A DNA stretch of 16,716 bases, taken from positions 3,297 to 20,012 of the forward strand of contig DMDA01000127.1 of the NCBI GenBank assembly GCA_003451595.1, written 5' to 3'. The DNA comes from Chloroflexota bacterium (GTDB lineage: Bacteria > Chloroflexota > Anaerolineae > Caldilineales > Caldilineaceae). Position 1 is the first letter of the stretch; every line of letters begins with the position of its first letter. Shown piece by piece: positions 1-7,130 of this stretch. A program made the translations under genes and the position numbers. The notes beneath the pieces were generated by a model. It was not told the origin of the DNA. It saw only the letters and a program-made list of their open reading frames with translations, and made no database searches.

Positions 1-1277
1 CGGTGCTTGGCGACGATCACATCGGCGATATTCTGGCGGTCGGTGTCCTCGATGTAGTAGTCCTCGCGGTAGATGAACAAAACTACGTCGGCATCTTGCT
101 CGATTGACCCGCTTTCTCTTAGGTCCGACAGCATCGGTCGCTTGTCACTGCGGCTCTCGACTGCGCGTGAGAGCTGGCTCAAAGCGATTACCGGCACGTT
201 CAGTTCGCGCGCCAGCCCTTTGAGCGAACGGCTGATGAAGGAAATTTCCTGCTGGCGATTGGCTTCGCGCCCGCCGCCCGCCGCACCGGACATGAGCTGC
301 ATATAGTCGATCAGCACCAAGTCGAGGCCATGTTCGGCGTAGAGGCGGCGACACTTGGTGCGGATTTCATTGACTGTGGCCGCCGGGGTGTCATCGATGA
401 AGATGGCGGTGTTGGCGAGCAGGTTGGCGGCTTCCAGCAGGATCGGCCACTCGTCGTCGTGCACCTGACCCAGGCGCAGGCGGTGGCTGTCGATGCCGGT
501 CTCCATCGACAGCAGGCGTTGCACGAGCTGTTCGTTGCTCATCTCCAGGCTGAAGATGCCGACGCGCGCGCCGTACCGCTTGGCGGCGTTCTGGGCAATG
601 TTGAGCGCCAGGCTGGTCTTGCCCATCGCCGGGCGCGCGGCCAGAATAATCAGGTCACTCTTTTGCAGCCCACCCAGCAGGCGGTCGAGAAAGGTGAAGC
701 CGGTCGGTACGCCCATCAACGTATCCTGGTTGCGCGCCAGGAAGTCAATGTGGTCGACCACTTGCGTCATGATCGTACGGATCGGCATCAGGTCGCGGTG
801 AATCAGCGCCTCACTGACGCCAAAGATCAGCGACTCCGCCTTGTCGACGACATCATCAACCTCCTGACTGTCGTCATAAGCAAGCTCAGCGATCTGACCG
901 GCGGCGGCAATCAACCGCCGCAATAGCGCCGTGCGCTCGACGATGCGCGCATAATGATCGACATACATCGCTGACGGCGTGCCCGAAATGAGGTCGGTGA
1001 TGTAGGCTGGGCCGCCGACCTCCTGTAGATGCCCGCGTCGTTCCAGTTCATCGACGACGGTGACGAAGTCAAGCGGCTCGCGGCGGTCGTGAAGCGCCAT
1101 CATCGCCTCGTAAAGCCAGGCGTGGCGCTCGCGGTAGAAATCTTCAGCGCGCAGGAAGCTGGCCACCTTGATGATGGCGTCCGGGTCAATTAGCAGCGAC
1201 CCCAGCACGGCGCGCTCCGCCTCCAGATTAGCCGGGATGCCTTTGGTGGTAGTCTCGCTTGGTTCAACCATCTGCAT
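1..1277 (-). CDS. dnaB: Replicative DNA helicase DnaB (C-terminus cut by window edge)
   Basis: Hexameric 5'-3' helicase that unwinds DNA ahead of the replication fork. I translated the open frame by hand. It gives 425 codons and runs off the left edge, so only about the last 20 residues are missing compared with the usual length. The N-terminal helical domain (about 15-120, starting PANLEAERAVLGSLL) is followed by a linker and the RecA-like domain from about 185. Visible motifs are Walker A ARPAMGKTS (214-222), the catalytic Glu in SLEMS (about 245), Walker B LVLIDYMQL (Asp324), SQLSRAVE (367-374), and LRESGSIEQDADVV (386-399). No intein interrupts these motifs. The start at 1277 has GAGGTG nine bases upstream. 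An in-frame ATG two codons later (1271) is an alternative start. It follows the BFN gene on the same strand but is separated from it by a terminator. Confidence 0.97.
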   Translation of the reverse strand, partial: MQMVEPSETTTKGIPANLEAERAVLGSLLIDPDAIIKVASFLRAEDFYRERHAWLYEAMMALHDRREPLDFVTVVDELERRGHLQEVGGPAYITDLISGTPSAMYVDHYARIVERTALLRRLIAAAGQIAELAYDDSQEVDDVVDKAESLIFGVSEALIHRDLMPIRTIMTQVVDHIDFLARNQDTLMGVPTGFTFLDRLLGGLQKSDLIILAARPAMGKTSLALNIAQNAAKRYGARVGIFSLEMSNEQLVQRLLSMETGIDSHRLRLGQVHDDEWPILLEAANLLANTAIFIDDTPAATVNEIRTKCRRLYAEHGLDLVLIDYMQLMSGAAGGGREANRQQEISFISRSLKGLARELNVPVIALSQLSRAVESRSDKRPMLSDLRESGSIEQDADVVLFIYREDYYIEDTDRQNIADVIVAKH

Positions 1278-1295
1278 GCGTCAATCACCTCGATG

Positions 1296-1314
1296 CCAGG
1301 TGCGGAAAACCTGG
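1296..1314 (-). promoter_or_regulatory. Short hairpin just upstream of the dnaB ribosome binding site
   Basis: Perfect 6-bp inverted repeat CCAGGT/ACCTGG with a 7-nt loop, ending four bases before the GAGGTG of dnaB (1287-1292). It lies in the probable dnaB leader, between the upstream terminator and the start codon. It could tune translation initiation or be chance. No clear -35/-10 pair for dnaB was found beside it. Confidence 0.25.
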
Positions 1315-1341
1315 GTACAGGCAGTGGACAACCGGCGTGCG

Positions 1342-1381
1342 ACAAAAACGGCGAAGCTGCCGATGCGCAGCCTCGCCGTTT
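1342..1381 (-). terminator. Rho-independent terminator of the BFN-domain gene
   Basis: Read on the minus strand, arms at 1368-1381 and 1346-1359 form a 14-bp stem. It is perfect except for one pair that becomes G-U in the minus-strand RNA. The loop is 8 nt and a T-run (complement of 1344-1348) follows. It begins about 30 nt after the stop codon of the BFN gene. On the plus strand the same pair is an A-C mismatch, so the structure fits minus-strand transcription. It insulates dnaB from the upstream gene. Confidence 0.85.
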
Positions 1382-1409
1382 GTTGTTTCACCGGTTGAAG
1401 AACGGGCGT

Positions 1410-1934
1410 CTAGTTGCCGAGCAAACTGTCTAGGTCAAGTCCCTCGACAAAATCCTTGAACGCGCCCAGGTCTTCGGTGGAGGTGTCGCTGTATTCGGCG
1501 CGGCGACCGCCTTCCTCTGACAGGCTCATCTCCTCTTCCGGCATCATCCCGGCCTGATCCATGACCTCCTCGGCCACATAGATCGGTACACTGACACGCA
1601 CGGCGAGCGCGATGGCGTCGCTGGGGCGGCTGTCGATCTCCATAGTCTCGCCATTCATATCCAGCACGATGCGCGCAAAGTAAGTGTTGCGCTCCAGGCT
1701 GTTGATGACAATGTGCAACACTTCGGCGCCCAGTGTCTCGATCACGGACTTGAGCAGGTCGTGCGTCAGTGGGCGCGGCGCCTCCATCCCCTGCAGTTGC
1801 AGTGTAATGGCGTCCGCCTCGAACGGGCCGATCCAAATCGGCAGAAAGCGGTCGGAGTGTTCTTCTTTTAACACCACGATGCGATTCTGCGACAGCAGAC
1901 TGACCCGGATGCTATCAATTGTGACCTCAATCAT
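1410..1934 (-). CDS. Bifunctional nuclease (BFN, DUF151) domain protein
   Basis: A 174-aa soluble protein of the BFN/DUF151 family. Members are small nuclease-like proteins widespread in bacteria; the physiological substrate is usually unknown. The whole family domain is present at about residues 1-130: MIEVTIDSIRV, then VVLKE..SDRFLPIWIGPFEADAI, then HIVINSLERNTYFARIVLD, and the conserved IDSRPSDAIALAVR (about 102-115). After that comes an acidic tail rich in Glu/Asp, ending DSLLGN. The start at 1934 was chosen over one eight codons upstream because GGAAGGGGA lies just before it and the family begins M-I-E-V. It is a single-gene unit, with a promoter at 1982-2009 and a terminator at 1342-1381. 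Family assignment is secure; function is not. Confidence 0.93.
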   Translation of the reverse strand: MIEVTIDSIRVSLLSQNRIVVLKEEHSDRFLPIWIGPFEADAITLQLQGMEAPRPLTHDLLKSVIETLGAEVLHIVINSLERNTYFARIVLDMNGETMEIDSRPSDAIALAVRVSVPIYVAEEVMDQAGMMPEEEMSLSEEGGRRAEYSDTSTEDLGAFKDFVEGLDLDSLLGN

Positions 1935-1981
1935 GGCTCCCCTTCCTGTGGAAACCAACCGTTTGCGGCGAAAGTAGGCGG

Positions 1982-2009
1982 ATTATAGCACAGCTTGAAG
2001 AGTGGTCAA
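1982..2009 (-). promoter_or_regulatory. Sigma70-type promoter of the BFN-domain gene
   Basis: Minus strand: -35 TTGACC (complement of 2004-2009), 16-nt spacer, consensus -10 TATAAT (complement of 1982-1987). It lies about 50 nt upstream of the start codon at 1934. The divergent tRNA promoter lies about 33 bp away. Confidence 0.85.
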
Positions 2010-2041
2010 AGTGCTTTGATTTGCAACGTACCGGCGAAAAT

Positions 2042-2070
2042 TTGGCGCATGACGCCGCCTCGACTATACT
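2042..2070 (+). promoter_or_regulatory. Promoter of tRNA-Pro
   Basis: -35 TTGGCG (2042-2047), 17-nt spacer, -10 TATACT (2065-2070). It places the transcript start just before the mature tRNA 5' end at 2083. It is divergent to the BFN promoter. Confidence 0.75.
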
Positions 2071-2080
2071 ACATGCTGTC

Positions 2081-2157
<77 letters not shown>

Positions 2158-2163
2158 TGCAAG

Positions 2164-2195
2164 ACCGGCAGGCAAGCGCCTGCCGGTTTGTTTTT
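2164..2195 (+). terminator. Rho-independent terminator of tRNA-Pro
   Basis: Perfect 10-bp stem ACCGGCAGGC/GCCTGCCGGT with loop AAGC, followed by TTTGTTTTT. It starts eight bases after the tRNA. The opposite strand has no T-run, so it acts on plus-strand transcripts. Confidence 0.92.
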
Positions 2196-2218
2196 CACCT
2201 CATTTTTGGGGCATCAGA

Positions 2219-2950
2219 TCATTCGTTGCTCAACGCCGTGACCCGCCCCAGCCCGCTGATGCGCTGCGTCACTTGCGGACGGCCCTTGTACGCAATGTTG
2301 CCAGCGCCGGAGATATCAGCGTTCAGCGTCTCAACCACCCAGACCTCGGCGTTGCCCAGCCCGGAGATGTTGATCGTCGCATTTTGTGCGCGCAGGTCGC
2401 CAGCATAATAGGAACCTGCCCCGGACAGATTCACCACCTGCCGCCTGACAGTGCCGCCCAGGTTGGCGCTGCCCAGCCCAGATAAGTTGACAGACAATGT
2501 ATCGGCGCTCAACGCATCGACTGTCAGCGCGCCGGCCCCGCTCAAGGCCAACGCGATATCATCGTTCGCCAACCTCGCCATCGTCACATTGCCAAGCCCG
2601 GACAGTGCAATGCCGTCCAACGTCTTGACCGTCAACACGTAACGCAGCGGCACGATTGTGCGCCCGATATTGGCGGCGCCACCATCAATATGCAGGACGC
2701 CATCGATAACGCGTGTACGGATCAACTCGACAATGTTGTCATCGCCGGTGATCGTCAGCGTTTCTTCGTCGCCCTGCTTGATCTCCAAATCACCCAGAAA
2801 GGCAAAATCGACGGCATGGAAGTTACTTACATCTCGAGTTTCGGTGACGCTCTTGCCAGAGCCGATTACCATGCCGAATGCACAGCCAGCCAGAAGCCCC
2901 ATGCCCAGCATCCAAACGGCAAGGAGCAAAATAGTTTTCCGTAGATTCAT
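2219..2950 (-). CDS. GIN-domain (DUF2807) lipoprotein
   Basis: A 243-aa exported lipoprotein with a putative auto-transporter adhesin head GIN (DUF2807) domain; the cellular role of this family is largely unknown. The N-terminus is a lipoprotein signal: MNLRK, a hydrophobic stretch (7-21), and lipobox LAGC with the lipidated Cys at 23. The mature part starts with the typical VSNFHAVDFAFLGDLEIKQG, then alternates SGLG and SGAG turns about every 17-22 residues (LSGLGNVTM, LSGAGALTV, LSGLGSANL, LSGAGSYYA, ISGLGNAEV, ISGAGNIAY, ISGLGRVTA). This suggests a beta-solenoid surface. The start at 2950 was preferred over one 58 codons upstream because GAGGA precedes it and the signal peptide begins there. 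It is monocistronic as far as can be seen. Confidence 0.92.
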   Translation of the reverse strand: MNLRKTILLLAVWMLGMGLLAGCAFGMVIGSGKSVTETRDVSNFHAVDFAFLGDLEIKQGDEETLTITGDDNIVELIRTRVIDGVLHIDGGAANIGRTIVPLRYVLTVKTLDGIALSGLGNVTMARLANDDIALALSGAGALTVDALSADTLSVNLSGLGSANLGGTVRRQVVNLSGAGSYYAGDLRAQNATINISGLGNAEVWVVETLNADISGAGNIAYKGRPQVTQRISGLGRVTALSNE

Positions 2951-3403
2951 TGTCGCTTTTTCCTCGATTTGACTCTGTAATTTTCTCCTGGCAAAGCGTG
3001 AAACACCCTGCCCGATTACGTCCGCCTGCCACCCGGCGGGACTCTTGGCGCCATAATCCACCAGCGCGGCAATTCGCCTCGACCAGAAAGTCCCCCCTGG
3101 CGGCCAGGTAGCTGCACCCGACATAGCCCACCGCTACAATACGCACCTGATGGTTGCATGGTTGCACGGGGTCAAAGGCAAAGGAGGCGTTACGATGTGC
3201 ACGACACTGCTCAGTGAGGATATACAGAATGGACGCGTCGTGCGCGGCGTCACGATCGTGGGCCCGTTTGCAGAATGACCATGCCGGTGGCTATCGAGTC
3301 TATCGCCGCACGTGGAGGCTATCCGTAATAGCCGCGCTGGTGCAGACGCGGATCGTACGAGAACTATCAACCCGTGTATCGAGGCCATGGCGGTGTATCG
3401 AGA
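2951..3403. other. About 450 nt without a convincing gene
   Basis: This stretch lies between the divergent starts and ends of its neighbours. The minus strand holds the leader of the GIN gene. It contains an exact octamer duplication TGGTTGCA (3151-3158 and 3159-3166), a very short ORF with a strong ribosome binding site (3195-3278), and overlapping short frames rich in Arg and Tyr further right that look like non-coding or decayed sequence. No RNA gene was recognised. Confidence 0.5.
3195..3278 (+). CDS. Possible 27-aa micro-ORF or remnant
   Basis: A candidate only. ATG at 3195 is preceded at seven bases by AAAGGAGG, one of the best Shine-Dalgarno sequences in the window. It encodes a 27-residue peptide beginning MCTTLLSEDIQNG and ending VGPFAE. 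The stop TGA overlaps another ATG (3275) that opens an equally short frame. A TACAAT at 3135-3140 could be a -10, without a good -35. No similarity is recognised. It may be the 5' stump of a decayed gene, a small protein, or chance. Confidence 0.25.
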   Translation: MCTTLLSEDIQNGRVVRGVTIVGPFAE

Positions 3404-3411
3404 TCATGGCA
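3374..3411. repeat. Imperfect 19-bp tandem duplication at the CoA-transferase 3' end
   Basis: Two adjacent units beginning GTGTATCGAG (3374-3392 and 3393-3411), identical at 16 of 19 positions. The second unit covers the stop codon of the CoA-transferase gene (3404-3406). Confidence 0.6.
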
Positions 3412-4750
3412 GCGCCTCAATGAAACGCGCTGTCGTCCTGGCGCGCACCTCGTCAAGCGTGGCGCCGGGCATCAATTCACGCAGCACAAGCTGTCCCGCC
3501 TCAAACGCAAAGACCGCCAGCTCGGTGATGACCAAATCGACCACGCCCGTCGCGGTCAACGGCAGCGTGCACTGCGGCACGATCCTGGCGCTGCCGTCGG
3601 GATTGGTGTGCTGCATGGTGATAATGAGCCGTTTGGCGCCGACGGCCAGGTCCATGGCGCCGCCAACGCCAAGCAACGGCTGCCCAGGCACGGCCCAGTT
3701 GGCCAGATTGGCGTGTTCGTCCACTTCCAATCCCCCCATGATCGCCACATCGATATGCCCGCCACGGATCATGGCAAAGGAGTCAGCGCTGTCGAAATAG
3801 CTGGCGCCGGGCAGCGCCGTCACGGGTATCTTGCCGGCGTTGACGGGATAGTCCAGCGCGCCGCCCTCCTCCGGCGCGGGGCCGACGCCCAACATGCCGT
3901 TCTCGGTGTGCAAGATGATGCCATCGTCGGGACGGATCAGGTCGGCGACCAGCGTGGGGATGCCGATGCCCAGATTGACGACATCACCGCGCCTGAGTTC
4001 GGCAAAGGCGCGGCGCGCCATATTCAGGCGCGCTTCGCTGACCTTACGCGCACCGCTCTTCACCGACGCCGAAGTGCCCAGGTCAGCAGGCGTGACGTGC
4101 GCCTCGACCAGATAATCGACATAGCAGCCGGGCGTGTGTATCTGATTCGGGTCGAGCGCACCGACCGGCACAATCTCTTCGACCTCGGCGATCACCAGGT
4201 CGGCGGCAGTCGCCATGGCGCGATTGAAATTCTGCTCGGTCATGCGATAAACCAGATTGCCAGCAGTGTCCGCCTGCCAGGCGCGCACAAAAGCGACGTT
4301 GGCGCGCAACGCCGGCACGAAAATCTGCGGCTTGCCGTCGATGATCTTTACGTCGGCGTCGCCGGCAATCGCCGTGCCTGCCGCCGTTGGCGTGTAGAAG
4401 CCGCCAATGCCAGCCCCACCGGCGCGGATCGCCTCCGCCAGCGAGCCTTGCGGGATCAACTGCACTTCGAGCGCGCCGCTCTGCGCAGCCTGCACTGCCT
4501 CCGGGTTGCTGGTAAAGAATGAGCCGATCGCCTTCTTGAGTTGACCGTTGCGCAGCAAACGTCCACCGCCCAGCCCCGGCTCGCCGACGTTGTTGCCGAT
4601 AAAGGTGAGGTTGCGCGTGCCGGTTTCGGCCAGTGCATGGAGCAGATGCACCGGGTTGCCGGTCATGCCAAAGCCGCCGCCCATGATCACATCGCCATCT
4701 TTGACCAGCGCTGCAGCTTCCGCCGCTGAGATAATTGGAATTTGTTTCAT
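3404..4750 (-). CDS. 3-oxoacid CoA-transferase, fused A and B subunits
   Basis: A 448-aa family I CoA-transferase that moves CoA between succinyl-CoA or acetyl-CoA and a 3-oxoacid such as acetoacetate or 3-oxoadipate. The A-type half (about 1-225) contains GGGFGMTGNP, NNVGEPGLGGGRLL and the signature IPQGSLAEAIRAGGAGIGGFYTP (99-121). The B-type half (about 240-448) contains LGIGIPTLVAD and the catalytic glutamate Glu283 in HTENGMLGVGP. Bacterial A and B chains are often separate (AtoD/AtoA, PcaI/PcaJ, ScoA/ScoB); here they are one polypeptide, as in animal SCOT. Its start lies only 12 nt behind the thiolase stop, with AGGA at the thiolase end, so the two are co-transcribed. The thiolase partner would cleave the 3-oxoacyl-CoA made here. 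The sequence does not settle the substrate. Confidence 0.93.
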   Translation of the reverse strand: MKQIPIISAAEAAALVKDGDVIMGGGFGMTGNPVHLLHALAETGTRNLTFIGNNVGEPGLGGGRLLRNGQLKKAIGSFFTSNPEAVQAAQSGALEVQLIPQGSLAEAIRAGGAGIGGFYTPTAAGTAIAGDADVKIIDGKPQIFVPALRANVAFVRAWQADTAGNLVYRMTEQNFNRAMATAADLVIAEVEEIVPVGALDPNQIHTPGCYVDYLVEAHVTPADLGTSASVKSGARKVSEARLNMARRAFAELRRGDVVNLGIGIPTLVADLIRPDDGIILHTENGMLGVGPAPEEGGALDYPVNAGKIPVTALPGASYFDSADSFAMIRGGHIDVAIMGGLEVDEHANLANWAVPGQPLLGVGGAMDLAVGAKRLIITMQHTNPDGSARIVPQCTLPLTATGVVDLVITELAVFAFEAGQLVLRELMPGATLDEVRARTTARFIEALP

Positions 4751-4762
4751 GGATTGAGCGTC

Positions 4763-6034
4763 CTACTTTTCCAATTCGATGATGGTTGCCTCGCCCTGAC
4801 CGACGCCGACGCAGAGGGTCGCCAATCCGTAGCGCATCGAGGCGCCTGCCGCCGCGCGGCGGTGCATTTCGTGCAGCAGCGTGGTCAAGATGCGCGCGCC
4901 CGAACAGCCGAGCGGATGACCCAGGGCGATAGCGCCACCGTTGACATTTGTGATCGCCTCGCTCAAGCCCAGCTCGCGCAGCACAGCAATCGCCTGCACC
5001 GCAAAGGCTTCATTCAGCTCCGCCAGGTCGATGTCCGCCAACGTCAACCCGGCGCGGCGCAGCACCTTGCGCACGGCATCGACGGGGCCTAACCCCATCA
5101 GGCGTGGATCAACGCCTGCCGCCGCCGACGCCACCCAACGCGCCAACGGCTTGACGCCCAACGCTTCCGCCTTGCTACGCGACATCAGCACCAGTGCGGC
5201 GGCGCCGTCGTTCAGCCCGCTGGCGTTGCCCGCCGTCACCGTGCCGCCTTTGCGAAAGGCCGGTTTGAGCGCCGCCAGCTTTTCCAGGCTTGTATCCAGG
5301 TGATAGACGCCGTCAACCTTCTTGTAACGCGGATATTCGTCAATGTCGACAATCACGGGCTCACCTTTGCCCTGCACAACCGGCACGGGGACCAGCTCGC
5401 GACGAAAGTAGCCAGCGTTGATCGCCGCCACGGCGCGCTGCTGGCTTTGCAGGGCGAAGCGATCCTGCTCTGCACGCGTGATCTCGCCGCCGGCAATCTC
5501 GCCGGCGCGGCTGCGTTCGTAGATGTTCTCGGCGGTCTCGCCCATCGCTTCGAGCGGAAAGAGCGCTTCCATCTTTGGGTTCGGATAGCGCCAGCCCAGC
5601 GAGGTGTCGTAGGCGGTGATGTTGCCCGATGGCCCGAAACCGACCGGATTTTTGGGCAGCGAGTAGGGTGCGCGCGTCATGCTCTCAACGCCGCCCGCCA
5701 CAAAGACATCGCCCTCGCCGCACGCAATCGCCCGCGCCGCCTGGTTGACGGCGTTGAGGCCGCTAGCACAGAGGCGGTTGAAGGTGACGCCAGCGACGCT
5801 GTACGGCAACCCGGCGAGCAGCAGCCCCATGCGCGCCACGTTGCGATTGTCCTCACCCGCCTGGTTGGCACAGCCCATGTACACTTCCTCAACCAGCCCA
5901 CCGTCGATGCCAGCGCGGGTCACTGCCGCCTGGATGACGAGCGCCGCCAGATCATCGGGGCGCACCGTCGCCAGCGCACCGCGGATTGCGCCGATCGGCG
6001 TGCGCACGGCGCTGACAATTACGACTTCCTGCAT
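4763..6034 (-). CDS. Thiolase (PcaF-like acyl-CoA acetyltransferase)
   Basis: A 423-aa degradative-type thiolase that splits 3-oxoacyl-CoA with CoA into acetyl-CoA and a shortened acyl-CoA. The full family layout is present: the N-terminal VIVSAVRTPIG, the nucleophile Cys89 in NRLCASG, the GGVESMTRAP loop, NEAFA (341-345), His373 in NGGAIALGHPLGCSGAR, and Cys408 in CVGVGQGEA. The run GCANQAGEDNRNVARM (54-69) followed by GVTFNRLCASG closely resembles beta-ketoadipyl-CoA thiolase PcaF. However, no other aromatic-degradation genes are in the window, so acetoacetyl-CoA is equally possible. AAAGGAGC lies seven bases before the start. It is the first gene of a two-gene unit with the CoA-transferase. 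The repeated GEIAGGEI at 178-185 looks like a small local duplication. Confidence 0.93.
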   Translation of the reverse strand: MQEVVIVSAVRTPIGAIRGALATVRPDDLAALVIQAAVTRAGIDGGLVEEVYMGCANQAGEDNRNVARMGLLLAGLPYSVAGVTFNRLCASGLNAVNQAARAIACGEGDVFVAGGVESMTRAPYSLPKNPVGFGPSGNITAYDTSLGWRYPNPKMEALFPLEAMGETAENIYERSRAGEIAGGEITRAEQDRFALQSQQRAVAAINAGYFRRELVPVPVVQGKGEPVIVDIDEYPRYKKVDGVYHLDTSLEKLAALKPAFRKGGTVTAGNASGLNDGAAALVLMSRSKAEALGVKPLARWVASAAAGVDPRLMGLGPVDAVRKVLRRAGLTLADIDLAELNEAFAVQAIAVLRELGLSEAITNVNGGAIALGHPLGCSGARILTTLLHEMHRRAAAGASMRYGLATLCVGVGQGEATIIELEK

Positions 6035-6262
6035 TGCCTGCTCCTTTTGCTGTCACAGGGGGCGAGGGGCGAGTTGCGAGGGACGAACGCCGCTGCCGAT
6101 TCTCTTTGTTTGTCTGATCAACATATCCATCGATGTCGCAGCGTACAGAATGTCGAGGCGCACCACGCAGAGCTTTACTCTTTGCGGATGCCGTCCGTCA
6201 TCCGTTTGGGCTGCAGCAACGCAAGTAGATGTCTGGATTGCGTCTGCTTTGCGGTTCGGGCG
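6035..6262. other. Intergenic leader of the thiolase unit
   Basis: This stretch holds no gene. It contains a GCGAG-rich low-complexity stretch (about 6059-6090) and an exact 10-bp direct repeat ATTGCGTCTG at 6237-6246 and 6265-6274; the second copy overlaps the yqeB stop. I found no clear promoter, though the 228-nt gap suggests thiolase and CoA-transferase are transcribed separately from yqeB. Confidence 0.4.
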
Positions 6263-7093
6263 TTATTGCGTCTGGCTGCTTGCCAGCCACATTAAAATCG
6301 CCTCTAATGCGCCGCCACCGATAGCCAGTGACTTATCGGAGACAGTAAAACAGGCAGCAACATCAGCGCGCGGGTCGAGATCGCCGATCTTCATGCCCGG
6401 ATGTACGGCGACGCGCGGGTGGATCAATCCGCGCAGCACCCCGTCGAAGGGGGCGACGATGCTGTACATCTCACCTGCAGCATCCTCAACGATCGCCAAC
6501 TCGGCGCCGGCGACAACCCGATCGCCGATGGCGCAGCGCCCGATCACGTGGCCAGCCGCCGGTGCGCGCAGCACGCGGGAGGCGCGCCGCCCTACGCCTG
6601 GCAGTTCGCCTGGTTCGCCTGTATCTGGCGCAGCGCTGCCTTGCCAGATGACGCGGCCCAGATTGTGGCCGCGCTCGGTTTCAATCACAGCGTGGCAGTC
6701 GACGCCAGCCGTGAAGCCCGGCCCCAACGCCACGACAAACGGCGCGTCCTCGCAGCGCGTGCCGGTATTGCGCTTCGCCATGATCGCATCGACAACCACC
6801 GGCGGGTGAAGGCGGCGCAGCGTCTCCCCAGCCGGATCGATGATGACGGCGACTTCACCAGCGGCGACGACGGCCGCAGCGTCCGCCATCCCGCAGCGCC
6901 GGCCGGTCACCTCCTCGACGCGGCAGACGCCATCGAAGGCCGCCTGTGCAAAGGCGACCGTGCGCCGCACGGCCAACGGATGCTCAATTTCAGTGTGGAT
7001 GACGGGAAAACCAGCGCGATGCAGACGTAAGGCGACGCCGCTCGCCAGATCGCCGGCGCCGCGAATGACAACGAGTGGAAAATCGTTTCTCAT
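6263..7093 (-). CDS. yqeB: YqeB / EF2563-family selenium-dependent molybdenum hydroxylase accessory protein
   Basis: A 276-aa member of the EF2563 (YqeB) family, linked by gene co-occurrence to maturation of selenium-dependent molybdenum hydroxylases; the biochemical step is not established. Family hallmarks run from end to end: VVIRGAGDLASGVALRLHRAGFPV (8-31, a nucleotide-binding-like GxGDLxxG), EHPLAVRRTVAFAQA, VVDAIMAKRNTGT, VALGPGFTAGVDCHAVIETERGHNLGRVIW, VLRAPAAG, FDGVLRGLI, GMKIGDLDPR, and SDKSLAIGGGALEAIL near the C-terminus. The start is set by this homology; there is little Shine-Dalgarno before it. It begins 33 nt after the ATPase stop, across a direct repeat (7100-7130). No molybdenum hydroxylase, SelD or Mo-cofactor gene is in the window, so here it is an orphan. 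Confidence 0.93.
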   Translation of the reverse strand: MRNDFPLVVIRGAGDLASGVALRLHRAGFPVIHTEIEHPLAVRRTVAFAQAAFDGVCRVEEVTGRRCGMADAAAVVAAGEVAVIIDPAGETLRRLHPPVVVDAIMAKRNTGTRCEDAPFVVALGPGFTAGVDCHAVIETERGHNLGRVIWQGSAAPDTGEPGELPGVGRRASRVLRAPAAGHVIGRCAIGDRVVAGAELAIVEDAAGEMYSIVAPFDGVLRGLIHPRVAVHPGMKIGDLDPRADVAACFTVSDKSLAIGGGALEAILMWLASSQTQ

Positions 7094-7099
7094 AGAGAG

Positions 7100-7130
7100 G
7101 ATTGTACACTATCTGAAGATTGTCCACTAT
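7100..7130. repeat. Direct repeat upstream of yqeB (candidate operator)
   Basis: Two copies of GATTGTNCACTAT (7100-7112 and 7118-7130) differ at one base and are spaced 18 bp apart, close to two helical turns. They fill the 33-nt gap before yqeB and touch the ATPase stop codon. On the minus strand the inner copy includes TACAAT, which could be a -10. This would suit a dimeric repressor or activator acting on yqeB. Confidence 0.5.

Noticed and set aside
330..926. 198-aa plus-strand ORF over dnaB
   Set aside because: dnaB motifs are intact on the minus strand; this is a shadow frame.
2164..2195. Bidirectional terminator shared by tRNA-Pro and the GIN gene
   Set aside because: The minus strand has no T-run after the hairpin, so support exists only for the plus direction.
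2951..3124. Extension of the GIN lipoprotein to an upstream ATG at 3124
   Set aside because: It would bury the lipoprotein signal peptide 58 residues inside the protein; GAGGA supports 2950.
3374..4522. 382-aa plus-strand ORF opposite the CoA-transferase
   Set aside because: Antisense shadow of a clearly recognised gene; composition rich in Arg, His, Gln and Gly without any domain.
5300..6809. Long plus-strand frames opposite the thiolase and yqeB
   Set aside because: No domain, no ribosome binding site, and they span two unrelated minus-strand genes.
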